Positions 45,017 through 53,234 of a DNA stretch of 64,000 bases are shown here, one piece after another. A model generated the notes under the pieces. It ran no database searches. It saw nothing but the letters and a program-made list of their open reading frames with translations, and was not told the origin of the DNA. The stretch is taken from positions 1 through 64,000 of the forward strand of contig NZ_MKJY01000033.1 of NCBI RefSeq assembly GCF_001942465.1, read 5' to 3'. This DNA comes from Actinomadura sp. CNU-125 (GTDB lineage Bacteria > Actinomycetota > Actinomycetes > Streptosporangiales > Streptosporangiaceae). The stretch's first letter is position 1, and each line of letters starts with the position of its first letter. The translations under genes were made by a program, and so were the position numbers.

Positions 45017-45136
45017 CCGAACGGCTCCTCGACGGGCGCCTCGGCGGGCAGCCCGGCGACGGGCGGTGCGAGCCCGCGGCGTTCGAGCCACGCCCGCCAC
45101 GGTCCGTCCACATGGATCGCGCGGGGGCTGCCTGAG

Positions 45137-45642
45137 CTACTGGACGTAGTTCTTGCCGGGAGGCTTACCGGGGATCGGCCTGGCGATGAGGGCGACGGGG
45201 ATGAAGAAGCAGATCTGGCTGATCGCGATGGTGAGGGTCCAGAGCGCTTGTCGTCATAGTGGGCGGAGGCTTCGGCGTACAGCTCGTCGGAGACGCGCTC
45301 CCCGGACGGGTTCGGGGTGAGGACGGCCTCGACGAGCTCCAGCGCGACCCGTTCGGCGCCGGTGAAGTAGGTGGCGTCCCGCCATGACGCCACGGCGGTG
45401 ATGCGTTCCTCCGTCTCCCCGGCCTTGCGGAGAAGGCCGGTTTGCCGGACGGTGTGGTACGTGCTGCCGACGATCTGTCCGGCGCGCAACTGCACCAGGC
45501 CGATGGTGGTCGGCGGAACCGTGCCGTTCCGGGTGGCCTTGGACATCGCTACCGCGATCGCCGCGATCTCGGGAAAGTACTGCGCGGGGTCGGGCAGACG
45601 CGATCGGGGATCGTTCTGCTCGATCGTCGTGGAGGTGGACAT
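45137..45642 (-). CDS. Carboxymuconolactone decarboxylase-like protein lacking the CxxC
   Basis: About 168 residues. The AhpD/CMD scaffold is clear (TTIGLVQLRAGQIVG, RITAVASWRDATYFTGAERV, ALELVEAVLTPNPSGERVSD), but where the family has CxxC this protein has GSTYHTVRQ, so both redox cysteines are gone. The frame breaks near 45248; one indel extends it to ALWTLTIAISQICFFIPVAL and GKNYVQ, giving a hydrophobic tail. ATG 45642 has AAGGGAAA upstream and the same start context as the next gene. Second gene of an ECF41-controlled unit. Confidence 0.75.
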
Positions 45643-45719
45643 GGCGAGGATTTCCCTTCTCGATTTCAGCAACGATCGGAGAGGCCCGGCCGGTGAGGCC
45701 GGAGGCGACGCGTCGGCCG

Positions 45720-46121
45720 TCATGCCGCGGCGGCGGTGCGCCCGCGCCGGTCGGTCCAGATCCAGACGGCCTGGAGAACGCTCATGCCGAACATGAGGAC
45801 GCCCAATGGGACGTGCAGAGTTTTCACATGCGCGATGCCCAGCGCTATCTGGCCCAGCGTGAGCGCGAAGAACCCGCCCGCGTACAGGATGGGCTTGGGT
45901 GAGCCGCCGCCCCGCCGCCACATCAAGATCGCGACGACCAGATGCAGCAGCACCACGAAGAACAGCCCGTACGACCCGGCACTGTGCAACACCCTGATGT
46001 CGGGCGAGGACAACAACAGCCCTGCGGTGATCGCCTGCACGAAAACCACCACAGTTTGCAGAGTGACCGCGATACGCAAGAACGTGAGGTCGGCCTCCTT
46101 CGTCATCGCGGGCGTGGACAT
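45720..46121 (-). CDS. Four-helix membrane protein, ECF41 target
   Basis: 133 residues, nearly all membrane: FLRIAVTLQTVVVFVQAITA, SYGLFFVVLLHLVVAILMWR, ILYAGGFFALTLGQIALGIA, VPLGVLMFGMSVLQAVWIWT. Several His (HSAG, HLVV, HVKTLHVP) lie within or near helices, so heme binding is conceivable but unproven. GGAAAGGAAA precedes ATG 46121, and an ECF41-type promoter lies 64 nt further up. Forms an operon with the CMD-like gene. Confidence 0.7.
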   Translation of the reverse strand: MSTPAMTKEADLTFLRIAVTLQTVVVFVQAITAGLLLSSPDIRVLHSAGSYGLFFVVLLHLVVAILMWRRGGGSPKPILYAGGFFALTLGQIALGIAHVKTLHVPLGVLMFGMSVLQAVWIWTDRRGRTAAAA

Positions 46122-46184
46122 GGCGAGGTTTCCTTTCCGAGCGTCAACGAAGCCTGTGGCGTCCGGTACGGGCCTTACCGGTCC

Positions 46185-46211
46185 GACGAAACAGCCCGAG
46201 GGATTGTGACG
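46185..46211 (-). promoter_or_regulatory. ECF41-type promoter of the 46121-45137 unit
   Basis: Minus strand CGTCACA (46211-46205), 16 nt, CGTC (46188-46185). It differs from the TGTCACA-N16-CGTC signature in one base. It points away from the ECF41 gene at 46286. Confidence 0.7.
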
Positions 46212-46285
46212 CGCCGGCCTCACAAGTCGGCACGCTGTCTCGTCGAACCGGTGAGGGCAGACGCGACGAAGGAAATCGAGACACC

Positions 46286-47233
46286 GTGACCACCACACCC
46301 GGGCCGGGACACGGCCGCCACGATCCGAGCTTGAGCGCGATCATGAGCGAGCGACGACAGCTGATCAACCTCGCTTACCGGCTCACCGGCTCCCTGGCCG
46401 ATGCCGAGGACGTCGTACAAGAGACCTACGCTCGCTGGTACGCCATGTCCCGGCGGCAACAGGAGGCCATCGCGTCTCCCGGCGCCTGGCTGACGAAGGT
46501 CGCCGGGCGCATCTGCCTGGACCTGCTCGGCTCGGCGCGCTCCCGGCGCGAGTACTACGTGGGCGAATGGATCCCCGAGCCACTGCCCGACCGTACGGAG
46601 TGGGGCGACGGCCGGACGCGCGGCGACGCGGACCCGGCCGATCGGATCACTCTCGACGAGTCGGTCAACATGGCGTTCCTCGTCGTTCTCGAGTCGATGG
46701 CCCCGGCCGAGCGCGTCGCCTTCATCCTCCACGATGTCTTCCGGTATCCCTTCGCCGAAGTGGCCGACATCGTCGGCCGCACACCGGCGGCATGTCGCAA
46801 GCTGGCCTCCTTGGCGCGCCGTCGGGTCCGCACCTCGCAGGCCCCCGCGGTCCCGACGGCCCGGCAGGCCGTCCTCGTCGGAGAGTTCAAGCGGGCATGG
46901 GAGTCCAAGGACATCGGCGCCCTCGTCGGCCTCCTCGACCCCGACGCCACGGTGATCGCCGACGGCGGCGGCCTGGCCGGCGCCGCGCTGCGCCCCATCG
47001 AAGGCGCGGAGCAGATCGCCCGCTACCTCATCGCCATCGCCGGCCGGGCACCCAACCTGACGATCTTGAAGCGGACGGTCAGCGGTCAGCCCGGCCTGGT
47101 GGCCCAGCACGACGGCGTCACCGTGACCGTGGCGGCGTTCGGCGTCCAAGGCGATCGGATCAAGAGCATCTGGGCGGTACGCAACCCCGACAAGCTCTGG
47201 CCTTGGACGGCCCACCGGGGCAGCGGCGCCTGA
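46286..47233 (+). CDS. ECF41-group RNA polymerase sigma factor (second copy)
   Basis: 315 residues, intact. Region 2 (LINLAYRLTGSLADAEDVVQ), the linker WIPEP, region 4 (PFAEVADIVGRTPAACRKLA), then the SnoaL-like extension with DGGGL and the terminal NPDKL. GTG start with GAAGGAAA about 12 nt upstream. Divergent from its likely target operon, which carries an ECF41 promoter. It shares only the motifs, not close identity, with the factor at 18007. Confidence 0.9.
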   Translation: MTTTPGPGHGRHDPSLSAIMSERRQLINLAYRLTGSLADAEDVVQETYARWYAMSRRQQEAIASPGAWLTKVAGRICLDLLGSARSRREYYVGEWIPEPLPDRTEWGDGRTRGDADPADRITLDESVNMAFLVVLESMAPAERVAFILHDVFRYPFAEVADIVGRTPAACRKLASLARRRVRTSQAPAVPTARQAVLVGEFKRAWESKDIGALVGLLDPDATVIADGGGLAGAALRPIEGAEQIARYLIAIAGRAPNLTILKRTVSGQPGLVAQHDGVTVTVAAFGVQGDRIKSIWAVRNPDKLWPWTAHRGSGA

Positions 47234-47322
47234 ATCCGGTCGACGGCCTTCTCCGGCATGCCCTGGTGGTCGTGCCGTTGCCGAACGGCATCAGGTCGTT
47301 GATGGACCGAATACGCGACGCC

Positions 47323-47344
47323 GACCCTCGGGTACGCGAGGGTC
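47323..47344. terminator. Short hairpin between ECF41 and the membrane-protein gene
   Basis: GACCCTCG pairs with CGAGGGTC around GGTACG, between convergent genes; 8 bp, so only moderate. Confidence 0.45.
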
Positions 47345-47858
47345 AGGTCAGCAGGGCGGCGATGCTTCCGGTGACCAGGCCGACGACGACGATCAGGGGG
47401 CTGCCCTTGATCGCGGCGCCGAGGTGGAAGCGGAGGTCGCGGTACTCGGCCATCCCCTCGGTGCCGGGAAGGGCCAGCAGGCGGGGTCGCAGCCCCGCGA
47501 AGATGATCCAGTCGAAGACGACGAGGTCCCAGAGCGACAGCGTGGCGAAGACCAAGGCCGCGCACAGTGCCGCGGGGAGGAACGTCAGGCCGTCGTCCAG
47601 CGCGCCGTCGAGCCCCGCCATCGCCGCGATCATCAGCGGAAGCCCGCAGAGACCCCAGACGACCACGCCGAACAACGCGGCCACCCGCCGTCCGCGCACG
47701 CTCTTGGGCCGGCCGTACCGTTCCTGGATCGCGGGCGGATAGTCGTTCAGCAGGAAATCCCTGCTCATGGCGGCCCCGGCGAACACCGCGGCGGTGAAAG
47801 CCACGCTGAGGGCCAGCCCGTAGGCCACGCCGTACCCGGCAACCACCGACCACTGCAT
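47343..47858 (-). CDS. Membrane protein with an iron-box upstream
   Basis: 171 residues, four or five helices (GYGVAYGLALSVAFTAAVFA; RVAALFGVVVWGLCGLPLMI; FLPAALCAALVFATLSLWDL; IVVVGLVTGSIAALL) and the loop SRDFLLNDYPPAIQERYGRP, which is typical of a family of actinobacterial membrane proteins without assigned function. ATG 47858 has GGGAGG 7 nt upstream. A good but imperfect iron-regulator box precedes it, so expression may rise when iron is low. Confidence 0.7.
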   Translation of the reverse strand: MQWSVVAGYGVAYGLALSVAFTAAVFAGAAMSRDFLLNDYPPAIQERYGRPKSVRGRRVAALFGVVVWGLCGLPLMIAAMAGLDGALDDGLTFLPAALCAALVFATLSLWDLVVFDWIIFAGLRPRLLALPGTEGMAEYRDLRFHLGAAIKGSPLIVVVGLVTGSIAALLT

Positions 47859-47883
47859 GCCAACCTCCCGAAACGATCTGGAA

Positions 47884-47902
47884 TCCGGTAAGGCTCACCT
47901 AA
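47884..47902 (-). promoter_or_regulatory. Candidate iron-regulator (DmdR/IdeR) box
   Basis: Minus strand TTAGGTGAGCCTTACCGGA agrees with the 19-bp iron-box consensus at about 15 positions. It sits 26 nt upstream of ATG 47858. Confidence 0.45.
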
Positions 47903-47962
47903 CCTCCATTACGGCCTTAAAGTCAACACCGTATGAAGTTCAGTGCTCGCTACGATGGCCCG

Positions 47963-48667
47963 GTGTCCACACCAGACGGTGCCGAGCCCGCCGCCAGGAG
48001 CCGGAAGCGGCCCGAGTTCCGCAGCGGCCGCCCCACCCTGACCAGGGAGCGGATCGCCCGGGCGGCCCTGGAGATCCTCGGCGAGGCGAGCCCGGCCGAG
48101 GTGACGATGCGCGCCGTCGGCGCCCGCCTCCAGGTATCGCCGCGCGCCCTCTACAACTACGTCTCCGATCGCCGCGACCTGCTGGGCGAGATGGTGGCCG
48201 TCTGCCAGAGCGACCGGCCCCGGCCGTCGCTCGACACCGGCCGGTGGCAGGAAAGCCTGCGGACCTACTGCCGGGAACTGCGCGCCTGGTACCGCGCCCA
48301 CCCGGGCATGCTGGCGCTGGCCCGCGCCGAGGACCTCACCCCGTTCGCCTCGCCGGATCTGCTTCGGGCCGACGACACGGTGGTGGGCTTCTTCCTGGAG
48401 CTGGGGCTGTCGCCGCAGGACGCCTACCGTGCCTGGTCCATCACCGTGCTCCAGGTGGCCGGGTTCGCCGAGGTCTGGGACGCCTGGCACGACCGGCCAC
48501 CGGCCGGTCCGGATCCCGCCGCCTGGACGGGCGTGCCGCCGCAAACGGCACCCGCGGCGCTGCCGAACCTGCGGCGCCTCGCGTCCGAGTCTGTGAACGA
48601 ACCTCCGGACGCGCTGTTCGAGTCGGTCCTGACCATGCTGATCGCCGGAGTGCAGGACATGCGGTGA
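47963..48667 (+). CDS. TetR/AcrR-family transcriptional regulator
   Basis: About 234 residues. HTH: TRERIARAALEILGEASPAE, VTMRAVGARLQVSPRALYNY, SDRRDLLGEMVAVCQ; ligand domain of the TetR_C type with WYRAHPGMLALARAEDLTPF. GTG 47963 is preferred: TACGAT lies 6 nt upstream as a -10 box, giving a leaderless start; an ATG 30 bp earlier is the alternative. Divergent from the membrane gene at 47858, its likely target. Ends 6 nt before the convergent hemerythrin gene. Confidence 0.85.
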   Translation: MSTPDGAEPAARSRKRPEFRSGRPTLTRERIARAALEILGEASPAEVTMRAVGARLQVSPRALYNYVSDRRDLLGEMVAVCQSDRPRPSLDTGRWQESLRTYCRELRAWYRAHPGMLALARAEDLTPFASPDLLRADDTVVGFFLELGLSPQDAYRAWSITVLQVAGFAEVWDAWHDRPPAGPDPAAWTGVPPQTAPAALPNLRRLASESVNEPPDALFESVLTMLIAGVQDMR

Positions 48668-48673
48668 CGCGCT

Positions 48674-49175
48674 TCACAGGGGGCCGAGCAGCTCCCGGGG
48701 GTCCGCCTCCAGGTCCAGCGTCGCCAAAGCGCCGAGGAGGCGCCGCTCCTCGAACCGGAAGTGGGATTCCATGATCGCCGCGAGCCCGTCCAGATGGGAC
48801 GTCAGGACGCTCGGCGCGGCACCCGAGGACAACGCGCGTTCGAACCGCGTCAGCAGCGCCGCGATCAGCTCGTGGTCCTCCTGGAGTTTGGCGATCGTGG
48901 GGCGCAGTTCCGGGTGGCGCGCGGCCAGTTCGGGGAACAGCCCGGCGTCCTCGCCGACATGGTGACCGTCGAGCGCGGCGCAGAACCCCTTGCAGTAGAG
49001 CAGCAGGTCACCGCTCGCCGAAGCGGCATCGGCGGCGTCCCCGGCGCGCAGCGCCTGACGCGCGAGACGCAGTGCTCGACGCAGCGCTCGTGCGCGGCCG
49101 ACAGTTCGCGGTTCCAGGCGATCAGCCTGTTCTTCTCGCTCTCACTCACGGGTGAGAGGGCAGGGAAAGGGTCAT
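48674..49175 (-). CDS. Hemerythrin/HHE-domain protein
   Basis: About 165 residues after joining frames. The four-helix HHE pattern is clear: SAAHE, ALDGHHVGEDAGLFPELAAR, IAKLQEDHELIAALL and SHFRFEERRLLGALATL, giving the His/Glu ligands for a di-iron or oxygen-sensing site. Frame breaks near 49090 (HE to ALRRALRLARQALRAG) and probably near 49150. The start is uncertain: ATG 49175 has GGAAGG 8 nt upstream but needs the second indel; GTG 49149 is in the main frame. Ends against the TetR gene. Confidence 0.75.
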
Positions 49176-49349
49176 GTCGACCACCTTCCTGGTCCGGCGC
49201 CTCCATGCCTGACGCGGTCCGCCACCGGCACGCGACGCTGCGCCCAGCCTAGCAACCGCGCGTGTCCATATGGTGAGGGGAGCGCCCGATCGTCCTAGCC
49301 CAAAGGGTCCTAGCTTGAGGGGCTTTCGGCAGCGCCGTCGTCGCCGACG

Positions 49350-49424
49350 ATGAAGATCATGAACGCACAGCACTTCGACGGTTTCCGGCGGCACGGCGAG
49401 TCCCGGTACGACCATGTCCGGTGA
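49350..49424 (+). CDS. 24-residue upstream reading frame overlapping the MFS start
   Basis: ATG 49350 encodes MKIMNAQHFDGFRRHGESRY plus DHVR and stops at 49424, overlapping the ATG of the MFS gene at 49414 by 11 nt in another frame. No strong ribosome site is visible in front of either gene, so coupling through this leader is possible. It could equally be chance. Confidence 0.3.
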   Translation: MKIMNAQHFDGFRRHGESRYDHVR

Positions 49425-50637
49425 GGCGACCACGGCACGACGCGTACTGGTGATCGCCGGTGTCGTCGTCATCGCCGCCAATCTCCGGACGGCCATCAGC
49501 GCCATCGGGCCGGTCCTCGACCCGATCCGCGGCGACGTGGGACTGTCCGCCGGTGCGGCCGGTTTCATCGTCGGCACGCTGCCGCTGCTCACCTTCGGCG
49601 CGGTCTCGCCACTGGTCGTCCCGCTCACCCGGCGCCTGGGCACCGACCGGGCGCTCTGGCTCGGCCTCGCCGTGCTCCTGGCGGGGGTGGTGCTGCGATC
49701 TCTGCCGGTCACCGCGCTGCTATGGGCCGGGACGATCCTGCTGGCGGCCGGGGTGGCCGTCGGCAACGTCCTGCTCCCCAGCGTGATCACCCGGGACTTC
49801 CCCGACCGCATCGGCCAGATGACCGGGGTCTACGCCGCCACCGCCGGCATCGCCGCGGCTCTGGCCTCGGGCGTCACCGTCCCGCTGGCGGACGTCCTCC
49901 CGGGCGGCTGGCGCTCGGCGCTGGGCGTCTGGGCCGGTCTGGTGCTCGTGGCGCTCGGCGTATGGGCGCCCCGAGCGGCACGGCGCCGCGAGCCGTCCGG
50001 CGGGGAAACCCCGCGGACGGACTCGGCCGCGGCGCCGGTGACCGGGCTCAGCCCGTGGCGCTCGCCGCTCGCCTGGGAGGTCGCGGCCTTCATGGCTCTG
50101 GCCAGTGCCGGGTTCTACACGGTCATCACCTGGTACCCCACGATCCTGAAAGACCTCGGCACGGGCGAGGCGAGCGCGGGCTGGCTGCTGTCCCTGTACC
50201 AACTCCTCGGCGTCGTGATGAACGTGGCCGTCCCGCTGCTTATCCGCCGCATGGCCGACCAGAGGACGATCGCGGCGGGCGCCTCGGCCATCCTCGTCGT
50301 CGGCTACGCCGGTCTCGTCCTGTGGCCCGGCCTCGCCTGGCTGTGGGTCACCGTCACGGGCCTCGGCGCCGGTGCGGCCTTCCTGCTCGCCCTCACCTTC
50401 TTCAGCCTCCGCGCCGCCGACGAGCGGTCGGCCGCCTCCTTGGCCGGGATGGGACAGGCGATCGCCTACCTCTTCGCCGCGACCTGGCCCCTGCTGTTCG
50501 GCGTCCTCTACGACACCACCGGCGGCTGGACCCTGCCCTTGTGGACGCTCGCCGCCCTCGCCGCCGCCCAGACCATCGTCTCGGCACGGGCCGGCCGGGA
50601 CGCCCGATTCCGTGCGACACCGGATCCCGCGTCGTGA
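49414..50637 (+). CDS. MFS transporter, CynX/NimT type
   Basis: 407 residues, 12 helices. N-terminus with AANLRTAISAIGPVLDPIRG, a hallmark of the CynX/NimT cyanate/nitroimidazole-type exporters, SPLVVPLTRRLGTDRALWLG between TM2 and TM3, and FYTVITWYPTILKDLGTGEA starting the second half. The substrate is unknown. A short upstream frame overlaps its start. Two direct GTCCTAGC repeats (about 49292-49315) lie in the leader region. Confidence 0.88.
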   Translation: MSGEATTARRVLVIAGVVVIAANLRTAISAIGPVLDPIRGDVGLSAGAAGFIVGTLPLLTFGAVSPLVVPLTRRLGTDRALWLGLAVLLAGVVLRSLPVTALLWAGTILLAAGVAVGNVLLPSVITRDFPDRIGQMTGVYAATAGIAAALASGVTVPLADVLPGGWRSALGVWAGLVLVALGVWAPRAARRREPSGGETPRTDSAAAPVTGLSPWRSPLAWEVAAFMALASAGFYTVITWYPTILKDLGTGEASAGWLLSLYQLLGVVMNVAVPLLIRRMADQRTIAAGASAILVVGYAGLVLWPGLAWLWVTVTGLGAGAAFLLALTFFSLRAADERSAASLAGMGQAIAYLFAATWPLLFGVLYDTTGGWTLPLWTLAALAAAQTIVSARAGRDARFRATPDPAS

Positions 50638-50731
50638 ACCGCTCGCCCCGGCGATCGCGCACGTTCGTCAGCGTGTTCGGGGGAGAAGCGCGTGGCGCTT
50701 TGTTGTCGGGGGCGGGTGGGATCGTCGTGGG

Positions 50732-51268
50732 ATGGCGCCCTGGGTTGCGGGGCGGCGGCGCGGGGCGAAGTCGCTGGAGGCCGAGTTTCCGGGCGCGGTC
50801 ATTCTGGACGTGACGTCGAAGGGGCCCGAGCCGTGGGTGCGGTTCAGCCCGTTCTGGCCGCACGGGGGCGTTCCCGTGCCCGGAATGCCGGGGGTGTTCA
50901 GCGAGTCGGTCGAGGGCGTGTGGCAGGGGCTCAAGGTGTTCGAGGGGGCCGATGCCGATCCGGGGCGGTTCCGGATCACGTCGATGCGGGGGATCAAGCG
51001 GACGGTGCGGAAGTACGGGCCGGTGCTCGGGCATCGGCTCGGGGACGAACTGGTGCCGTACGAGCGGGCACGCCGGGAGATCTACCTGCCGACGTACCGG
51101 TGGGTGCTGGAGCATCGGCTGGGGGCGTTGGTCGAGCGGTTGCGCGGGATGGGCGACGTGGTCCTGCTCGACTACACGGTGAACGGGGACGTCGGTGAGC
51201 TGCGCGTGCCGTTGTCGCACGCGCAGCTCGTCCGGTCGTGGGTCAGTTCTGGGGTCGTCGGCCGCTGA
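50732..51268 (+). CDS. DUF6939-like conserved protein
   Basis: 178 residues, soluble. KSLEAEFPGAVILDVTSKGP, WVRFSPFWPHGGVPVPGMPG, SVEGVWQGLKVFEGADADPG and the basic helix GIKRTVRKYGPVLGHRLGDE, then REIYLPTYRWVLEHRLGALV. This order is typical of a family found in actinomycetes and some phages, without a known activity; the WPHGG-VPVPG segment suggests small-molecule or nucleotide binding but that is a guess. Base composition has an unusually G-rich coding strand compared with its neighbours. Confidence 0.65.
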   Translation: MAPWVAGRRRGAKSLEAEFPGAVILDVTSKGPEPWVRFSPFWPHGGVPVPGMPGVFSESVEGVWQGLKVFEGADADPGRFRITSMRGIKRTVRKYGPVLGHRLGDELVPYERARREIYLPTYRWVLEHRLGALVERLRGMGDVVLLDYTVNGDVGELRVPLSHAQLVRSWVSSGVVGR

Positions 51269-51413
51269 AGACGCCGGCGACGCCCCAGGCGCCGCCGACG
51301 ATCAGTGCGCCGACCGCGGCGATGACGCCGAGGGCCTCGACGTCCAGGATCGCGAGCAGGGCGATGATCAGGCCGTAGGCGATCGTCGCGGCCATGAGGA
51401 CGGTGCGGTTCAT
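51243..51413 (-). CDS. Small two-helix membrane protein
   Basis: 56 residues: MNRTVLMAATIAYGLIIALL and GVIAAVGALIVGGAWGVAGV, then GRRPQN. No family is assigned. It is divergent from the histidine kinase gene; the palindrome at 51449 lies between them, so it may be a target of the two-component system. It overlaps the end of the DUF6939 gene by 26 nt. Confidence 0.6.
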   Translation of the reverse strand: MNRTVLMAATIAYGLIIALLAILDVEALGVIAAVGALIVGGAWGVAGVFSGRRPQN

Positions 51414-51448
51414 GCCTTGATGTTCCTGCGGGAGGTGAGACGGTGGTA

Positions 51449-51464
51449 TCCACCGATCGGTGGA
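51449..51464. promoter_or_regulatory. 16-bp palindrome in front of the two-component system
   Basis: TCCACCGATCGGTGGA is a perfect palindrome, 14 bp upstream of the kinase start and 36 bp from the start of the divergent small gene. It may be the response-regulator operator. Confidence 0.45.
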
Positions 51465-51477
51465 CGGGGTGGCGGGC

Positions 51478-52629
51478 ATGACCGGTCCGGAGGCGGCGCG
51501 GGCCGAGGACGTTTGGCACCGGGCCTATCCCCTGTGGGAGGCGTATTTCGCGATGGTGCTGGTCGGCACGGTCGTGCTGACGTGCGCGGAGGACGTGCCG
51601 CGGGGGCGGCGGGCGGCGGCGGTGGGGCTGCTGGTGCTGCTGGGCCTCGTGTACGCCCGGTGGGGACGGGCGGGGCTGCGGGCGGACGGGCGCTGGCCGG
51701 GCCACCGGGTGTTCGCGGCGACGCTCATCGTGCTGTTCGTCCCGGCGACGCTGCTGGCACCGGTGGCGGCGACGGGCCTGGCGGCGCTGTCGCCGATGAC
51801 CTACATGCTGTACCGGGCCGGGCGCGGCCTCGCGGTGATGGCGGCGCTGTGCGCGGGGCCGACGGTGATGCTGCTCGCGGAGTCCGGCATGGACGCGCCG
51901 CTGGCCGTGGTGATCATCGCCGCCGGGCTGGCGTCCGGCACCCTGATCGCGGTGTTCGTCGGACGGGTCGGCGAGCAGAACCGGGAACGGGCGCGGCTGA
52001 TCGGGGAGCTCGACCGGACGCGGGACGTGCTGGCGGCGGTGAGCCGGGAGGCGGGGGCGCTCGCCGAGCGGGAGCGGCTCGCGCGCGACATCCACGACAC
52101 GATCGCCCAGGGGTTCACCGGCATCCTGATGCTGCTGCAGGCCGCCGAGGCGGAGGTGGGCGGGAACCGGTACCTGGAGACGGCGGCGCGGACGGCGAAG
52201 GAGAACCTCGCCGAGACGCGGGGCCTGGTGGCCGCGCTGGCGCCGCCCGCGCTGGACGGGACGTCGCTGCCGGAGGCGCTGCGGCGGCTCGCGCGGGCCT
52301 TCGGCCTTCCGGTCGGGCTGCACGTCACCGGGGACCCGCGCCCGCTGGGCGTCCTGGAGGTGACGCTCCTGCGCGTGGTGCAGGAGTCGCTGGCGAACGT
52401 GCGGAGGCACGCGGGGGCGACGACCGTCCGGGTGACGCTGGAGTACGGGGAGGGGGTCCGGCTGACGGTCGCGGACGACGGGTGCGGGTTCGACCCCGGG
52501 ACGGTGCGGGACGGGTTCGGGTTGCGGAGCATGCGGGGACGGGTGGCGGAGTCGGGCGGGACGTTCGACGTGCGGAGTTCGCCGTCGGGCACGGAGGTTT
52601 CGGTGGAGGTGCCGTGCCGCGGGTGCTGA
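51478..52629 (+). CDS. NarL-type sensor histidine kinase
   Basis: 383 residues. Five or six membrane helices without a large sensor domain, a coiled linker (GRVGEQNRERARLIGELDRT), the HisKA_3 phospho-site ERLARDIHDTIAQGFTGILM and the HATPase_c motifs LTVADDGCGFDPG and GLRSMRGRVAESGG. ATG 51478 is favoured over GTG 51460 because GGGGTGG precedes it. The response regulator overlaps its end by 16 nt. Confidence 0.9.
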   Translation: MTGPEAARAEDVWHRAYPLWEAYFAMVLVGTVVLTCAEDVPRGRRAAAVGLLVLLGLVYARWGRAGLRADGRWPGHRVFAATLIVLFVPATLLAPVAATGLAALSPMTYMLYRAGRGLAVMAALCAGPTVMLLAESGMDAPLAVVIIAAGLASGTLIAVFVGRVGEQNRERARLIGELDRTRDVLAAVSREAGALAERERLARDIHDTIAQGFTGILMLLQAAEAEVGGNRYLETAARTAKENLAETRGLVAALAPPALDGTSLPEALRRLARAFGLPVGLHVTGDPRPLGVLEVTLLRVVQESLANVRRHAGATTVRVTLEYGEGVRLTVADDGCGFDPGTVRDGFGLRSMRGRVAESGGTFDVRSSPSGTEVSVEVPCRGC

Positions 52630-53234
52630 TCGTGGACGATCATCCGGTCGTCCGGGAGGGGCTGCGGGGGATGCTGGCGGCGGAACCGGACATCGACGTG
52701 GCGGGGGAGGCGGCCTCGGGGGAGGAGGCGGTCGCGCTGGCGCCGAGGGTCGATCCGGACGTGATCCTGATGGATCTGCGGATGCCGTCGGGCGACGGGG
52801 TGAGCGCGATCCGGCGGCTGCCCGGCCGCGGGATCCTCGTGCTGACGACGTACGACGATCGGGCGGAGATCGCGCGGGCCATCGAGGCGGGGGCGGCGGG
52901 CTGCCTGCTGAAGGACGCGTCGCTCGCCGAACTCGCGGCGGCGGTCCGCGACGTCGCGGCGGGACGGCCGGGGCCGCGGCCGCCGGACGCGGCGCGGCCC
53001 GCGCGGGAGGCTCCGCCGCCCGTCCTGTCGGCGCGGGAGGCGGAGGTCCTCGGGCTGGTCGCGCGGGGGCTGACGAACGCCGAGATCGGCGCGCGCCTGC
53101 ACATCGGCGAGGCCACCGTGAAGACGCACCTGCTGCGGGCGTTCGGCAAGCTCGGCGTCTCCGACCGCACGGCGGCGGTCGTGGCGGCGCTGGGGCGCGG
53201 ACTGCTCCGCGCCCCTGATCACTCTTCGCCGTAG
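52614..53234 (+). CDS. NarL/LuxR-type response regulator
   Basis: 206 residues. Receiver with LIVDDHPVVREGLRGMLA, phospho-Asp in DVILMDLRMPSGDG, Thr/Lys switch residues LTTYDD and LLKDAS, then LuxR HTH LSAREAEVLGLVARGLTNAE and GEATVKTHLLRAFGKLGVSD. GTG 52614 with GGAGGTG upstream. It overlaps the kinase 3' end and converges, with a small overlap, on the SIP gene. Confidence 0.92.
   Translation: MPRVLIVDDHPVVREGLRGMLAAEPDIDVAGEAASGEEAVALAPRVDPDVILMDLRMPSGDGVSAIRRLPGRGILVLTTYDDRAEIARAIEAGAAGCLLKDASLAELAAAVRDVAAGRPGPRPPDAARPAREAPPPVLSAREAEVLGLVARGLTNAEIGARLHIGEATVKTHLLRAFGKLGVSDRTAAVVAALGRGLLRAPDHSSP

Noticed and set aside
49292-49315. Direct GTCCTAGC repeats upstream of the MFS gene as a DosR/NarL box
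   Set aside because: The spacing and arms do not fit the known consensus well enough; noted only in the MFS entry.
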